Origin: Micromonospora tulbaghiae
Lineage (GTDB): Bacteria > Actinomycetota > Actinomycetes > Mycobacteriales > Micromonosporaceae
Length of the DNA stretch: 64,000 nucleotides
Assembly (NCBI RefSeq): GCF_900091605.1
Contig: NZ_FMCQ01000005.1
Coordinates: forward strand, 248,001 to 312,000
Direction: 5' to 3'
Shown piece by piece: positions 8,205-15,823 of this stretch. Position numbers and translations under genes: made by a program. The notes beneath the pieces were generated by a model. That model saw nothing but the letters and a program-made list of their open reading frames with translations. It made no database searches and was not told the DNA's origin. How positions within the stretch are numbered: the stretch's first letter is position 1; each line of letters starts with the position of its first letter.

Positions 8205-10343
8205 ATGCCTGTGCCGTCCACCACCGACCCGGCGACCGCCGAGCCGAACGCCGCCGACCGCAAGGAGCGGATCATCCGCTCGGTCGCCCTCTTCGTCATG
8301 CCGTTCCTCATGGTCACGATGATGTTCGCGACCTACATGGCGACGATGCACTCGCCACACCCCCGGCAGATGCCGGTGGCGGTGGTCGGCAGCGGCGCCC
8401 AGGCGCAGGGCGTCGTGGACGCGCTCAACGCCACCCCGGGAGAGCCGGTCGAGGCCCGGCTGGTGACGTCCCGGGAAGCCGCGGTCGAACTGCTGCGGGA
8501 CCGGGAGATCAGCGGTGCGCTGCAACTCCCGGCCGCCGGGTCGGACCAGGCGACGATCTTCGCGGCGTCGGCCGCCGGGGCCTCCGGCGCCGCCACCGCC
8601 CAGCAGCTCCTCGCCCCGGTCGCGGTGCAGCAGCAGTGGACGGCCACGACCGAGGAGGTCGCGGCGCTGCCCGACGAGGACCGGGCCGGTATCGCCGTGC
8701 TGTTCGCCGCGATGGGCATGATGCTCGCCGGCTACGTGCCGCTGAGCCTGCTCCTGATGGCCACCCCCCACCTGCTGCGCCTGCGGCGGTTCGTCCCGCT
8801 GGTCGCCGGCTGGTCCGCGCTGACCAGCACGATCGTCTGGCTGATCCTCGGCCCGGTCGTCGGCGCGGTGGACGGCCACTACCTCACGTTCCTCGGCGTC
8901 GGCATGCTCGCCACCGCCGCCGTCGGTCTCGCCCAACTGCTGTTCACCAAGCTGATGGGGCCGCTGGCGGTCCTGCTCGGGATGCTGCTCTTCGTCGTGT
9001 TCGGCATGCCCGCGTCGAACCTGGCGCTGCCCGTCCACACGATGCCCGGTTTCTTCCAGTTCCTGCACGGCGTACTGCCCCTGCCGGCGGCCGGCGAGGC
9101 ACTGCGGTCGGCGCTCTACTTCGACGGGCGGGGAATGGGCGTCCACCTGCTGACGCTCGCCGCGTGGATCGTCGCCGCCGTGCTGCTCTGCCTGCTCAAG
9201 GAGCGCGGCGGGGCGCCCATCCCGCAGGCGCCGCAGGTCGACGGCCCGGACACGCCGCTGCCCGCGCTCGCCGGCGGGCCGCCGCGGTCCAAGCGATTCC
9301 GGTATGCGACGGTCGCGGCGTTCCCGCTGAGCATCCTCGTCGTCGTGGTGGGCCTGATGAGCTTCTCCATGCACAAGCCGGAGCCCCACGACATCCCGGT
9401 CGCGGTGGTCGCCGCCGTCCCGGAGCAGGCCGAACGGGCCGCCGCCGGGCTGCGGGCGGGCCTGAACGGCGTCGCCGACATCTCGGTGGCCGCATCGGTG
9501 GACGAGGCCCGGGAACGCATCCTCGCGCGTGACCTGGTCGCCGCGTACGTGCTGCCGTCCACGCCCGGTGGCGAGGCCGTGCTGTACTCGTCGTCGGCCG
9601 CGGGGTCCAGCCAGCACACCATGGTCCAGGCGATGTTCCAGCAGGTGGCGGCCGGGCAGCAGATGCCACTGGTGGTCACCGACGTGTCGCCGCTGAGCGA
9701 GACCGACACGATGGGCAGCAACAGCCTGTACGTCGGCATGTCCTGGATCATGTCCGGCTTCCTGATGCTGGCAGTGCTCCGCGGCGGGGCGCCGCACATC
9801 CGGCGGCTGCGCCAGTTCCTGCCGATCCTCGGCGGCTGGGCGATCGGCATGTCCGCCTGGCTGTGGCTGCTGTTCGACGTGATCATCGGCGCGGTCAACG
9901 GGCACGCCCTGGAGATGATCGGCTTCGGCGCGCTCACCATCTTCGCCGTGTCGCTGGTGACCGCCGTGTTCACCCGTACCTTCGGCCTCGCCGCGATCGT
10001 CCCGATGATGGTGGTGCTGATGATGGCCGGCGTGCCCGCGTCCGGCGGCGGCCTGTCGATCTACATGGTGCCGGAGTTCTTCCGGATGCTCCAGGGCGTC
10101 CTGCCGCTGCCCGCCGCTGTGGACACGGCCCGGTCGCTGATCTACTTCGGCGGGGTCGGCGTCGGGCGGAACCTGGCCGTCGTGGCGGTCTGGGCCGCGG
10201 TCGGCCTGCTGCTCAACCTCGGCGTCGACCGGTGGCTCCGGCGTCGCGAGCAGGCAGCGGGTGGCGGCGGGCCGCACCCGGTGCCGGGCACCTCCGGCGG
10301 GCTGGACGGGATCGGCGAGCCGGCGCCGGCCGGGGCGCGCTGA
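8205..10343 (+). CDS. Internally duplicated YhgE/ABC-2-type membrane protein
   Basis: From ATG 8205 the protein has 712 residues, in two similar halves of about 330. Each half begins with a membrane helix after a short basic stretch and continues with an external domain (opening IPVAVV or MPVAVV, then a DNA-binding-free alpha/beta segment). Each then has a block of five or six membrane helices ending in a shared motif: FLHGVLPLPAAGEALRSALYFDG in the first half, MLQGVLPLPAAVDTARSLIYFGG in the second. The layout fits YhgE/Pip or ABC-2-type permease-like proteins, but no ATPase gene is nearby. The product is likely an envelope or efflux-related protein under TetR control. A reading frame continues upstream of 8205, but that part crosses the operator and is not convincing. 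Confidence 0.75.
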   Translation: MPVPSTTDPATAEPNAADRKERIIRSVALFVMPFLMVTMMFATYMATMHSPHPRQMPVAVVGSGAQAQGVVDALNATPGEPVEARLVTSREAAVELLRDREISGALQLPAAGSDQATIFAASAAGASGAATAQQLLAPVAVQQQWTATTEEVAALPDEDRAGIAVLFAAMGMMLAGYVPLSLLLMATPHLLRLRRFVPLVAGWSALTSTIVWLILGPVVGAVDGHYLTFLGVGMLATAAVGLAQLLFTKLMGPLAVLLGMLLFVVFGMPASNLALPVHTMPGFFQFLHGVLPLPAAGEALRSALYFDGRGMGVHLLTLAAWIVAAVLLCLLKERGGAPIPQAPQVDGPDTPLPALAGGPPRSKRFRYATVAAFPLSILVVVVGLMSFSMHKPEPHDIPVAVVAAVPEQAERAAAGLRAGLNGVADISVAASVDEARERILARDLVAAYVLPSTPGGEAVLYSSSAAGSSQHTMVQAMFQQVAAGQQMPLVVTDVSPLSETDTMGSNSLYVGMSWIMSGFLMLAVLRGGAPHIRRLRQFLPILGGWAIGMSAWLWLLFDVIIGAVNGHALEMIGFGALTIFAVSLVTAVFTRTFGLAAIVPMMVVLMMAGVPASGGGLSIYMVPEFFRMLQGVLPLPAAVDTARSLIYFGGVGVGRNLAVVAVWAAVGLLLNLGVDRWLRRREQAAGGGGPHPVPGTSGGLDGIGEPAPAGAR

Positions 10344-10387
10344 ACCGGGCGGCTGTCCACTGCGGACCGCCTTCGTCCAGTACGCTC

Positions 10388-10420
10388 GCACCGCCCCACG
10401 CCGACCGCGTGGGGCGGTGC
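10388..10420 (+). terminator. Strong hairpin between membrane protein and Gls24 gene
   Basis: A perfect 13-bp stem, GCACCGCCCCACG (10388-10400) with CGTGGGGCGGTGC (10408-10420), closes a 7-base loop. It ends 15 bp before the ATG of the next gene and almost touches its ribosome-binding site. It may end the upstream transcript, or be part of the Gls24 leader and limit its translation. Confidence 0.65.
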
Positions 10421-10435
10421 GACGGGTGGGAGAGC

Positions 10436-10840
10436 ATGGCTGACGAGGCGACCCAGGAACTTCAGGTGACGCCGGACGCGGTGGCGGGCGGGACCACGCA
10501 CGTCTCCGACGAGGTGGTGGAGAAGATCGCGGTGGCCGCCGCCAGAGGGGTGCCCGGCGTGGCGGAGCTGGGCGGTGACGTGGCCCGGTTCTTCAACGCG
10601 GTGCTCGACCGGGTCGGGCTCGACCAGGTCGGCGACGCCCGGCGGGGCTGCACGGCCCACGTCACCAACGGCGCGGCCGTGATCAACCTGGTCCTCGTGA
10701 TCGAGGCCGGCCACCCGGTTCCGCAGGTGACCGACGAGGTGCGCATCGCTGTCGCGTCCGCCGTCGAGGCGTACGGCCTGCGGGTCGACGAGATCAACAT
10801 CAAGGTCGACGACGTGGCGATGGGTACGCCCACCGCCTGA
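10436..10840 (+). CDS. Asp23/Gls24 family envelope stress protein
   Basis: This 134-residue protein from ATG 10436 has the Asp23/Gls24 pattern: a conserved VSDEVVEKIAVAAARGVPGVAEL helix, then a beta-rich half with ending VDEINIKVDDV. Family members lie under the membrane in Gram-positive bacteria and are linked to cell-envelope and alkaline stress; the molecular action is poorly known. The ribosome site GGGTGGGAGAG precedes the start. Usual actinobacterial neighbours such as AmaP-like membrane anchors are absent, so it seems to be an isolated copy. The reading frame extends far upstream, but that part is antisense-free overlap of the membrane gene and not real. Confidence 0.88.
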   Translation: MADEATQELQVTPDAVAGGTTHVSDEVVEKIAVAAARGVPGVAELGGDVARFFNAVLDRVGLDQVGDARRGCTAHVTNGAAVINLVLVIEAGHPVPQVTDEVRIAVASAVEAYGLRVDEINIKVDDVAMGTPTA

Positions 10841-10958
10841 CGCGCGCCGCCCGGCCTGCGTACTCGTCGCGACGGGCGGGGGCTGACCACCGGACGGGTC
10901 GATGCACCGTACCGTTGTTCCCAGCGGCGCGAGGCCGCCGCGCGTCGGGAGGTTCGCC

Positions 10959-11711
10959 ATGCCGAAGGGTGTCTCGTTCGCTCCAGTGCGCACCGTGAGG
11001 GCGTACGAGGGGATCGTCCGGCAGGTCGAGGAGCGGATCGCCGCCGGGGATCTGCGGCCGGGGGACCGGCTGCCGAGCGAGCGCGAGCTGACGACGCAGT
11101 TCGACGTCAGCCGGTCCACGGTGCGTGAGGCGCTGCGCGTGCTGGAGAGCAGCGGCCTGGTCCGCTCCCGCCCCGGAGACCCCCTCGGGCCGCAGGTGAT
11201 CGCCTCCACCGCCTCGGCGATGCGCAAGCTGTTCGCCCGGGTCGTGGACAGCCGGCGGCTCGGTGTGGCGGAGCTCCTCCAGTTCCGGATGATCATCGAG
11301 TCGGCGGCGGGTTCCGTCGCCGCCCGGATGGCGTCACCGTCCGAGTTGGACGAGCTGGAGCAGGCGCTGGCGGGTATGCGGGACGCGGTGGCCGACGGCT
11401 ACGAGGCCTTCAGCGCGGCCGACGTCCGCTTCCACGAGCACGTCGCCCGGCTGTCCGGCAACGAGTTGCTCGTGCTCTGCCTCGACGCGGTCCGGAGCAT
11501 GGTGCTGGACCTGATCTCCACCAAGCTCGCCGAGGCTCCGGACCGCGAGGCGCTGATGGAGCGCACGCTGGCCCACCACCGCCGCGTCCTCGACGCGATG
11601 CGTGCCGGAGAGGCCGACGAGGTCACCCGGCTGACCCGCGAGGAACTGCACCGCTACTACGCCGAGTACGTGCCGGAGGCGCGGCGCTCGATGGTGGACG
11701 TATTGCTCTGA
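10959..11711 (+). CDS. GntR-family regulator, FadR/FCD type
   Basis: From ATG 10959, which follows a GGGAGG ribosome site, the protein has 250 residues. Residues about 12-75 form a GntR winged helix (GDRLPSERELTTQFDVSRSTVREALRVLESSGLV split over the helix-turn-helix). The C-terminal half is an FCD ligand domain with the usual metal-binding histidines (FHEHVARLSGN and AHHRRVLDA). FCD regulators usually sense small carboxylic acids. A TGGT-N3-ACCA palindrome typical of this subfamily lies 68 bp past the stop codon and upstream of the secreted peptidase gene, so that gene is the best candidate target. Confidence 0.92.
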   Translation: MPKGVSFAPVRTVRAYEGIVRQVEERIAAGDLRPGDRLPSERELTTQFDVSRSTVREALRVLESSGLVRSRPGDPLGPQVIASTASAMRKLFARVVDSRRLGVAELLQFRMIIESAAGSVAARMASPSELDELEQALAGMRDAVADGYEAFSAADVRFHEHVARLSGNELLVLCLDAVRSMVLDLISTKLAEAPDREALMERTLAHHRRVLDAMRAGEADEVTRLTREELHRYYAEYVPEARRSMVDVLL

Positions 11712-11732
11712 ATCCGCCTGATGTGGCCTGAC

Positions 11733-11747
11733 CTCGGATTATCCGAG
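11733..11747. other. Small palindrome after the GntR gene
   Basis: CTCGGA (11733-11738) and TCCGAG (11742-11747) flank a TTA centre, 22 bp past the GntR stop codon. It could be a weak terminator or part of a regulatory site; the 6-bp stem is too short to decide. Confidence 0.3.
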
Positions 11748-11779
11748 TCGGCCATTAGCTGAGCAGGCTCTTCCCTTCA

Positions 11780-11794
11780 ACTGGTCTGACCAGT
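11780..11794. promoter_or_regulatory. FadR-type GntR operator
   Basis: ACTGGTC and GACCAGT form perfect arms around a single T. The core TGGT-N3-ACCA is the pattern bound by FadR-subfamily GntR proteins, and the whole is close to the E. coli FadR site. It lies directly downstream of a FadR-type regulator gene and 109 bp before the peptidase start, in that gene's promoter region. Confidence 0.65.
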
Positions 11795-11902
11795 AGCCTC
11801 CCCCACATCTCGTCGTGTACCACGGGGGACCACCAGTTGCCCAATGCATCGACCGCCCCGGATCGGGGCGGAGGTCGCACCGCTTCACATGGGAGAAGCT
11901 GC

Positions 11903-13366
11903 ATGAAGTCGTCCAGATTCGCCGCGCTCGCCGCGGCAGCCCTGGTCTGTCCGGGACTCGTGCTCGTCGCGTCGCCCGCGTCGGCCAACCCCGCCGCCGG
12001 CGCCACGGGCGCCCACAACGCCATCACCGACGTCCCCGGCATCCAGGTCGGTCAGGTCCAGTCCGACACCGCTCCGTACCTGACCGGCACCTCGGTCGTC
12101 TACATGCCCCAGATGTCGGTGGCGAGTGTGGACCAGCGTGGTGGCGCCCCCGCCACCAAGGAGACCGACCTGCTCAGCCCGCTCAACTCCAACCCGGGCG
12201 TCAACGCGATCCAGCTCGGCGGCAGCAGCATGTACGGGCTGTCGGCCACCAACGGCATCATCCGTTGGCTGGAGGACCGGGGCGAGGGCGTACGCGTCGG
12301 CGCCGGAGGCGTGGCCCCGATCGTGCCGGCCGCGGACATCTTCGACCTCGGCCGCGGCGGCGACCCGAAGGCCCGTACCTCCGCCGAGTGGGGTTACCTC
12401 GCGGCGCAGGCCACCTCGGACGGTCCGGTCCGTCAGGGCGGCGTCGGCGGCGGCACCGGCGCCCGTGGCGGCGGCATGCGCGGCGGCGTCGGCACCGCGA
12501 GCGTCCACCTCGGCGACGGCATCTACGTCGGCGCGATGGTGATCGTCAACCCGGCCGGCTCCCCGGTCGACCCGGCCGACTGCACCCTGTACGGCGTGAA
12601 GTACGGCATCGGTGACGAGTTCGCCGGGTACAAGGCTCCCAAGAAGAAGGAGTGCAACCCGCCGACCCCGCCGGCCGCCGCCGCCGAGCAGCCGGCCAAC
12701 ACCACGATCGCCGTGGTGGCCACCAACGCCCCGCTGGAGAAGGCCGCCGCGCAGCGCATGTCCGGCAACGCGCACGACGGCATGGCCCGCGCGATCAGCC
12801 CGATCCACACCCTCGGCGACGGTGACACCGTGTTCGCCGTGTCCACCGGCAAGGGCGAGGCGCTCCAGATCAACGACCCGGCCGACACCCGTCAGCTGAA
12901 CGCCATCTTCAACGCCGGCGCCAGCACGCTGGCCCGTGCCATCGCCAAGGCGGTCCTCTCGTCCGAGAGCATCGGCAACACCACCAGCTACTGCGACCGC
13001 TACCCCTCGGCCTGCAAGGGCATGAAGCAGCTGAAGCAGTGGCGTACGCAGGGCAACGCCCCGGACGTGACCCCGCAGACCTTCGCCCAGGCGTCGCAGG
13101 CGCTGGCCCAGACCCCGGTCCCCGCGCCGGCCGGTGCCGACAACGGCAAGGACAAGCCGAAGCCGAAGCCCAAGGCCGCTCCGGCGGGCAACACCACTGA
13201 GCAGGAGTCGCAGAACGGCATGGTCCTCGCCTCCGGCAACACCGGTGGCCCCACGCTCTCCACGGGCGTGACCACGGGCCTGCTGGCCGCGGGCATCCTC
13301 GCTGTCGGCCTGCTGGGCATGCACCTGCGGGGTCGTCGCCGGGCGCCGTCCGGCCGGCTCAGCTGA
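11903..13366 (+). CDS. Secreted, membrane-anchored P1/DmpA-family peptidase
   Basis: From ATG 11903 the product has 487 residues. Residues 1-28 are a signal peptide (cleavage expected after ASA). The mature part begins with the family motif HNAITDVPGIQVGQ and has AIQLGGSSMYGL and the NTTIAVVATNAPL motif. In the relatives DmpA and ThnT, self-cleavage occurs just before the nucleophile; here this would be Asn266-Thr267, with Thr as in ThnT. A Pro/Lys-rich linker (about 385-425) leads to a membrane helix and an RGRRR tail, so the enzyme is held at the outer face of the membrane. The family includes aminopeptidases, amidases and beta-peptidases; the substrate is unknown. It has its own promoter with a FadR-type site. 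Confidence 0.85.
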   Translation: MKSSRFAALAAAALVCPGLVLVASPASANPAAGATGAHNAITDVPGIQVGQVQSDTAPYLTGTSVVYMPQMSVASVDQRGGAPATKETDLLSPLNSNPGVNAIQLGGSSMYGLSATNGIIRWLEDRGEGVRVGAGGVAPIVPAADIFDLGRGGDPKARTSAEWGYLAAQATSDGPVRQGGVGGGTGARGGGMRGGVGTASVHLGDGIYVGAMVIVNPAGSPVDPADCTLYGVKYGIGDEFAGYKAPKKKECNPPTPPAAAAEQPANTTIAVVATNAPLEKAAAQRMSGNAHDGMARAISPIHTLGDGDTVFAVSTGKGEALQINDPADTRQLNAIFNAGASTLARAIAKAVLSSESIGNTTSYCDRYPSACKGMKQLKQWRTQGNAPDVTPQTFAQASQALAQTPVPAPAGADNGKDKPKPKPKAAPAGNTTEQESQNGMVLASGNTGGPTLSTGVTTGLLAAGILAVGLLGMHLRGRRRAPSGRLS

Positions 13367-13414
13367 CACAACCGCTGTCTCACCTCACGCCGGCACCGTA
13401 GGCGCGTGACGATC

Positions 13415-13450
13415 GAGGCGGGTCCCGTCCACCCGGACGGGGCCCGCCTC
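13415..13450 (+). terminator. Terminator of the P1-peptidase gene
   Basis: GAGGCGGGTCCCGTCC (13415-13430) pairs with GGACGGGGCCCGCCTC (13435-13450): a 16-bp stem with one G-U pair and a 4-base loop. It lies 48 bp past the stop codon. Confidence 0.8.
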
Positions 13451-13516
13451 ACGTCGTTCCCGGGCCCGCCCGCCCAGCGCGCCTGTTGCGCTCGGGGCTG
13501 CGCTCGGGGGCTTTCT

Positions 13517-13592
13517 CGTCGATCTTGGAGTTGTGGCACCCCGCGCATCTCGCTCACGGGACATCCTGGGCGCCACAACTTCAAGATCGACG
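13517..13592. repeat. REP-like palindromic element, copy A (variant)
   Basis: Long near-perfect arms: CGTCGATCTTGGAGTTGTGGC at the left and GCCACAACTTCAAGATCGACG at the right, about 34 bp apart. The ends share GATCTTG/CAAGATC with the elements at 13977 and 39707, but the inside differs. It lies in non-coding DNA between convergent transcripts. Confidence 0.65.
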
Positions 13593-13749
13593 GAGTGGTG
13601 CGTTCACGGGCCGCACACCTCAGAGCAGGACAGCTCCTGGGCGTGCGTGCTGGACGTGCTGGACGCCTCGGCCAGGTGAGCGGGAGCGCGCTGTCCTCGG
13701 CCAGGTGCTGCGCCGCGCCGTCGCCGGACCCCGGGGCTGTCCAGCCCGG

Positions 13750-13847
13750 CTCGGAGATGCCCGTGTCGACGCCCCCGCGTCCGGGTAACGCGAGCCTGCT
13801 CGGCGATGCCCGTGTCGAGGCCCGGCGTCCGGACAACGCAAGGCTCC
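13750..13847. repeat. 49-bp tandem duplication in non-coding DNA
   Basis: Two adjacent 49-bp units (13750-13798 and 13799-13847) begin CTCGGNGATGCCCGTGTCGA and agree at most positions, differing by scattered substitutions. No credible gene covers them: frames through here are repetitive and match nothing I recognise. The surrounding 13,593-13,976 stretch has further short repeats (CCTCGGCCAGGTG twice) and no recognisable feature. Confidence 0.55.
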
Positions 13848-13976
13848 ACGCCTGCGCCATCAACTCGACTGTCCTCGTGTGCGCCCCGGGCCGGCACGGC
13901 GCCTCGCTCGCCCCCGAAGGCCGTCGCCGCGCCGCCCCAGCAGGACGGCAGCTCCCCGGGATCCCCTCGACCCGTT

Positions 13977-14044
13977 GATCTTGCACTTTGTGCCCCGGCG
14001 AAAGGGGGTGAACCCCCCACGCCGAGGGCCGCAACTGCAAGATC
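13977..14044. repeat. REP-like palindromic element, copy B
   Basis: It begins GATCTTGCACTTTG and ends GCAACTGCAAGATC, with an inner hairpin GGGGGT-GA-ACCCCC. Read on the minus strand it aligns with copy C at 39707: both run GATCTTGCAGTT, GCCCTC, GCCGGGGC, AAAGTGCAAGATC. Two matching copies 26 kb apart show a dispersed repeat family. Confidence 0.75.
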
Positions 14045-14114
14045 GCGGGGAGCGGGGAGCGGGGAGCGGGGAGCGGGGAGCGGGGAGCGGGGAGCGGGGA
14101 GCGGGGAGCGGGGA
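14045..14114. repeat. Tandem repeat, ten copies of a 7-bp unit
   Basis: Ten perfect copies of GCGGGGA fill 70 bp immediately after REP-like copy B. One strand has runs of four G every seven bases, which could fold as a G-quadruplex. The copy number is likely variable between strains. Confidence 0.95.
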
Positions 14115-14130
14115 GGGCGGGAACGCGGGA

Positions 14131-14159
14131 GGACCTGGTGGGCGGAGCCCACCAGGTCC
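14131..14159 (-). terminator. Terminator of the solute-binding protein gene
   Basis: GGACCTGGTGGGC (14131-14143) pairs perfectly with GCCCACCAGGTCC (14147-14159) around a 3-base loop. It lies 19 bp beyond the stop codon of the binding-protein gene. Confidence 0.85.
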
Positions 14160-14178
14160 TTCCGAGCATGGAACTGGG

Positions 14179-15699
14179 TTACTTCTTGGACACCTTGGTG
14201 ACGTCGAAGGACTGGGTCACCGCGTCCTTCGGGTAGCCCTCGACGCCGTCGCGGATCACCGCGAGGTTCGGCAGCAGGAACAGCCAGTCGCTGGCGGCCT
14301 CCTGCGAGATGACCTTCGCGGCCTCGGCGAACTTCTTGTCCCGGGTCGCCGCGTCCAGGGCCGTGTCGGCCTCGTTCATGAGCTGCGTGACGGCCGGGTT
14401 CTTGTAGCGGTAGTAGTAGTCCGGCTGGCCGTAGCGGACCAGGTCACGCGGCTCGACGTGGGCGATGATCGACAGGTCGTAGTTGGCCTTGCCGAGCACC
14501 TTGTCGAGCCACTGCGGCATCTCGACGTTGTTCTGGATCACCTTGATGCCGACCTCGGCGAGCTGCGAGGCGACGAACTGCGCGGACGCGCGGGCGTAGC
14601 CGGGCGGCGGGACGTCCATGGTCAGGGTGAGCCCGCCTGCGTGACCGGCCTCGGCGAGCAGCTGCTTGGCCTTGGCGGGGTCGTGCGGGAAGTCGCCGGT
14701 GCGGTCCTCGTACCAGGGGTCGCTCGGCGGCACCATGCTGCCGATCTTCGTGCCGTACCCGGACCAGACGGTCTTGATCAGCGCGTCGTGGTCGATCGCG
14801 TGGCGGACGGCCTGGCGCACCCGGACGTCGGCCAGCGGGCCCTTGCCGTTGTTCATGGCCAGGACGACCTCACCGGTCGTCTTGCCCTCGACCACCTCGA
14901 ACTGCTTGTTGCCCTTGAACACCTCGAGCAGCTGCGGCGCCTGGATGTTCGCCACGATGTCGAGCTGACCGGAGAGCATCGCGTTGTTCAGCGCGTTGGC
15001 GTCGGTGATGTACCGGAAGACGGCGGTGGCGACCTTCGCCTTGTCACCCCAGTAGCCGTCGTTGCGCACCAGCGTGATGCTGTCGCCGCGGTTCCACTTG
15101 TCGAACTTGAACGGGCCGGTGCCGTTCGGCTTCGTCCCCAGGTCGGTGGCGTTCTCCTTGAGGACCACGCCGACGCGGCCGGCGACGTCGAACAGCCAGC
15201 TCTGGCTGGGCCGGGACAGCGTCACGTCCACGGTGGACGCGTCCGGCGCCTCGACGGTCTTCACGACTGTCATCTGCGACTTGAACGGGTTCGTCGAGCC
15301 CTCGGCGGTCACCCGCTTGAAGCTCCACACCACGTCCTGCGCGGTGAGCTTCTGGCCGTCGTGGAAGGTCACGTTGTCGCGGAGCTTGAACGAGTACTTG
15401 GTGCCGTCGTCGGACACCTTCCACTCGCTGGCCAGCAGCGGCTCCACCTCGCCGGTGCCCGCGTTCTGGCGCACCAGGCCCTCGTACACGTTGTAGAGCA
15501 GGACCTGCGGGATCGCGGCGCCGGCCTCGGCGGTCAGGTCGAGGCTCACCGGCTCCAGGTAGGCGCCGAGGGTGACCGTACCGTTGCCGGAACCACCGCC
15601 GCCGGTGGTGGTCTCCGAGTCACCATCGCTACTGCACGCGGTCAGAGCCAGCGCCGTGGCGAGCAGCACGGCGGGCAGCGTTATCTTCAGCCGATTCAT
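14179..15699 (-). CDS. ABC-transporter solute-binding lipoprotein (SBP_bac_5)
   Basis: From ATG 15699 the product has 506 residues. A lipoprotein signal ends in LTAC (Cys22), followed by a Ser/Gly linker, so it is lipid-anchored outside the membrane. The body is a family-5 binding protein (EGLVRQNAGTGEVEPLLASEW, then KLRDNVTFHDGQKLTAQDVVWSFKR), a class that binds peptides and many other solutes. Its permease and ATPase genes are not adjacent, but a complete Dpp-type set lacking a binding protein lies at 22306-25944, and the two are probably partners. It is transcribed separately from the FGE gene, with a 124-bp gap and its own terminator. Confidence 0.93.
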   Translation of the reverse strand: MNRLKITLPAVLLATALALTACSSDGDSETTTGGGGSGNGTVTLGAYLEPVSLDLTAEAGAAIPQVLLYNVYEGLVRQNAGTGEVEPLLASEWKVSDDGTKYSFKLRDNVTFHDGQKLTAQDVVWSFKRVTAEGSTNPFKSQMTVVKTVEAPDASTVDVTLSRPSQSWLFDVAGRVGVVLKENATDLGTKPNGTGPFKFDKWNRGDSITLVRNDGYWGDKAKVATAVFRYITDANALNNAMLSGQLDIVANIQAPQLLEVFKGNKQFEVVEGKTTGEVVLAMNNGKGPLADVRVRQAVRHAIDHDALIKTVWSGYGTKIGSMVPPSDPWYEDRTGDFPHDPAKAKQLLAEAGHAGGLTLTMDVPPPGYARASAQFVASQLAEVGIKVIQNNVEMPQWLDKVLGKANYDLSIIAHVEPRDLVRYGQPDYYYRYKNPAVTQLMNEADTALDAATRDKKFAEAAKVISQEAASDWLFLLPNLAVIRDGVEGYPKDAVTQSFDVTKVSKK

Positions 15700-15823
15700 T
15701 CGTGTGTCCCATCGCGAAGAACGCCAAGGGCGCTCGTAGCCTGTGAGGCGGGACACTATGAGCGTGGTACCCGATGCAAAAGGGCCAGTTCAGCGGGGTC
15801 GGCAGGTACCAATCAGCCTCCGG

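Noticed and set aside
14045..14114. CRISPR-like array
   Set aside because: Repeat unit is 7 bp with no spacers; it is a simple tandem repeat. No cas genes occur in the window.
13000..14169. 389-residue minus-strand frame in the repeat-rich region, with PAPRSPL repeats
   Set aside because: The repeat arises from translating the GCGGGGA array; it also crosses two REP-like elements and the peptidase gene.
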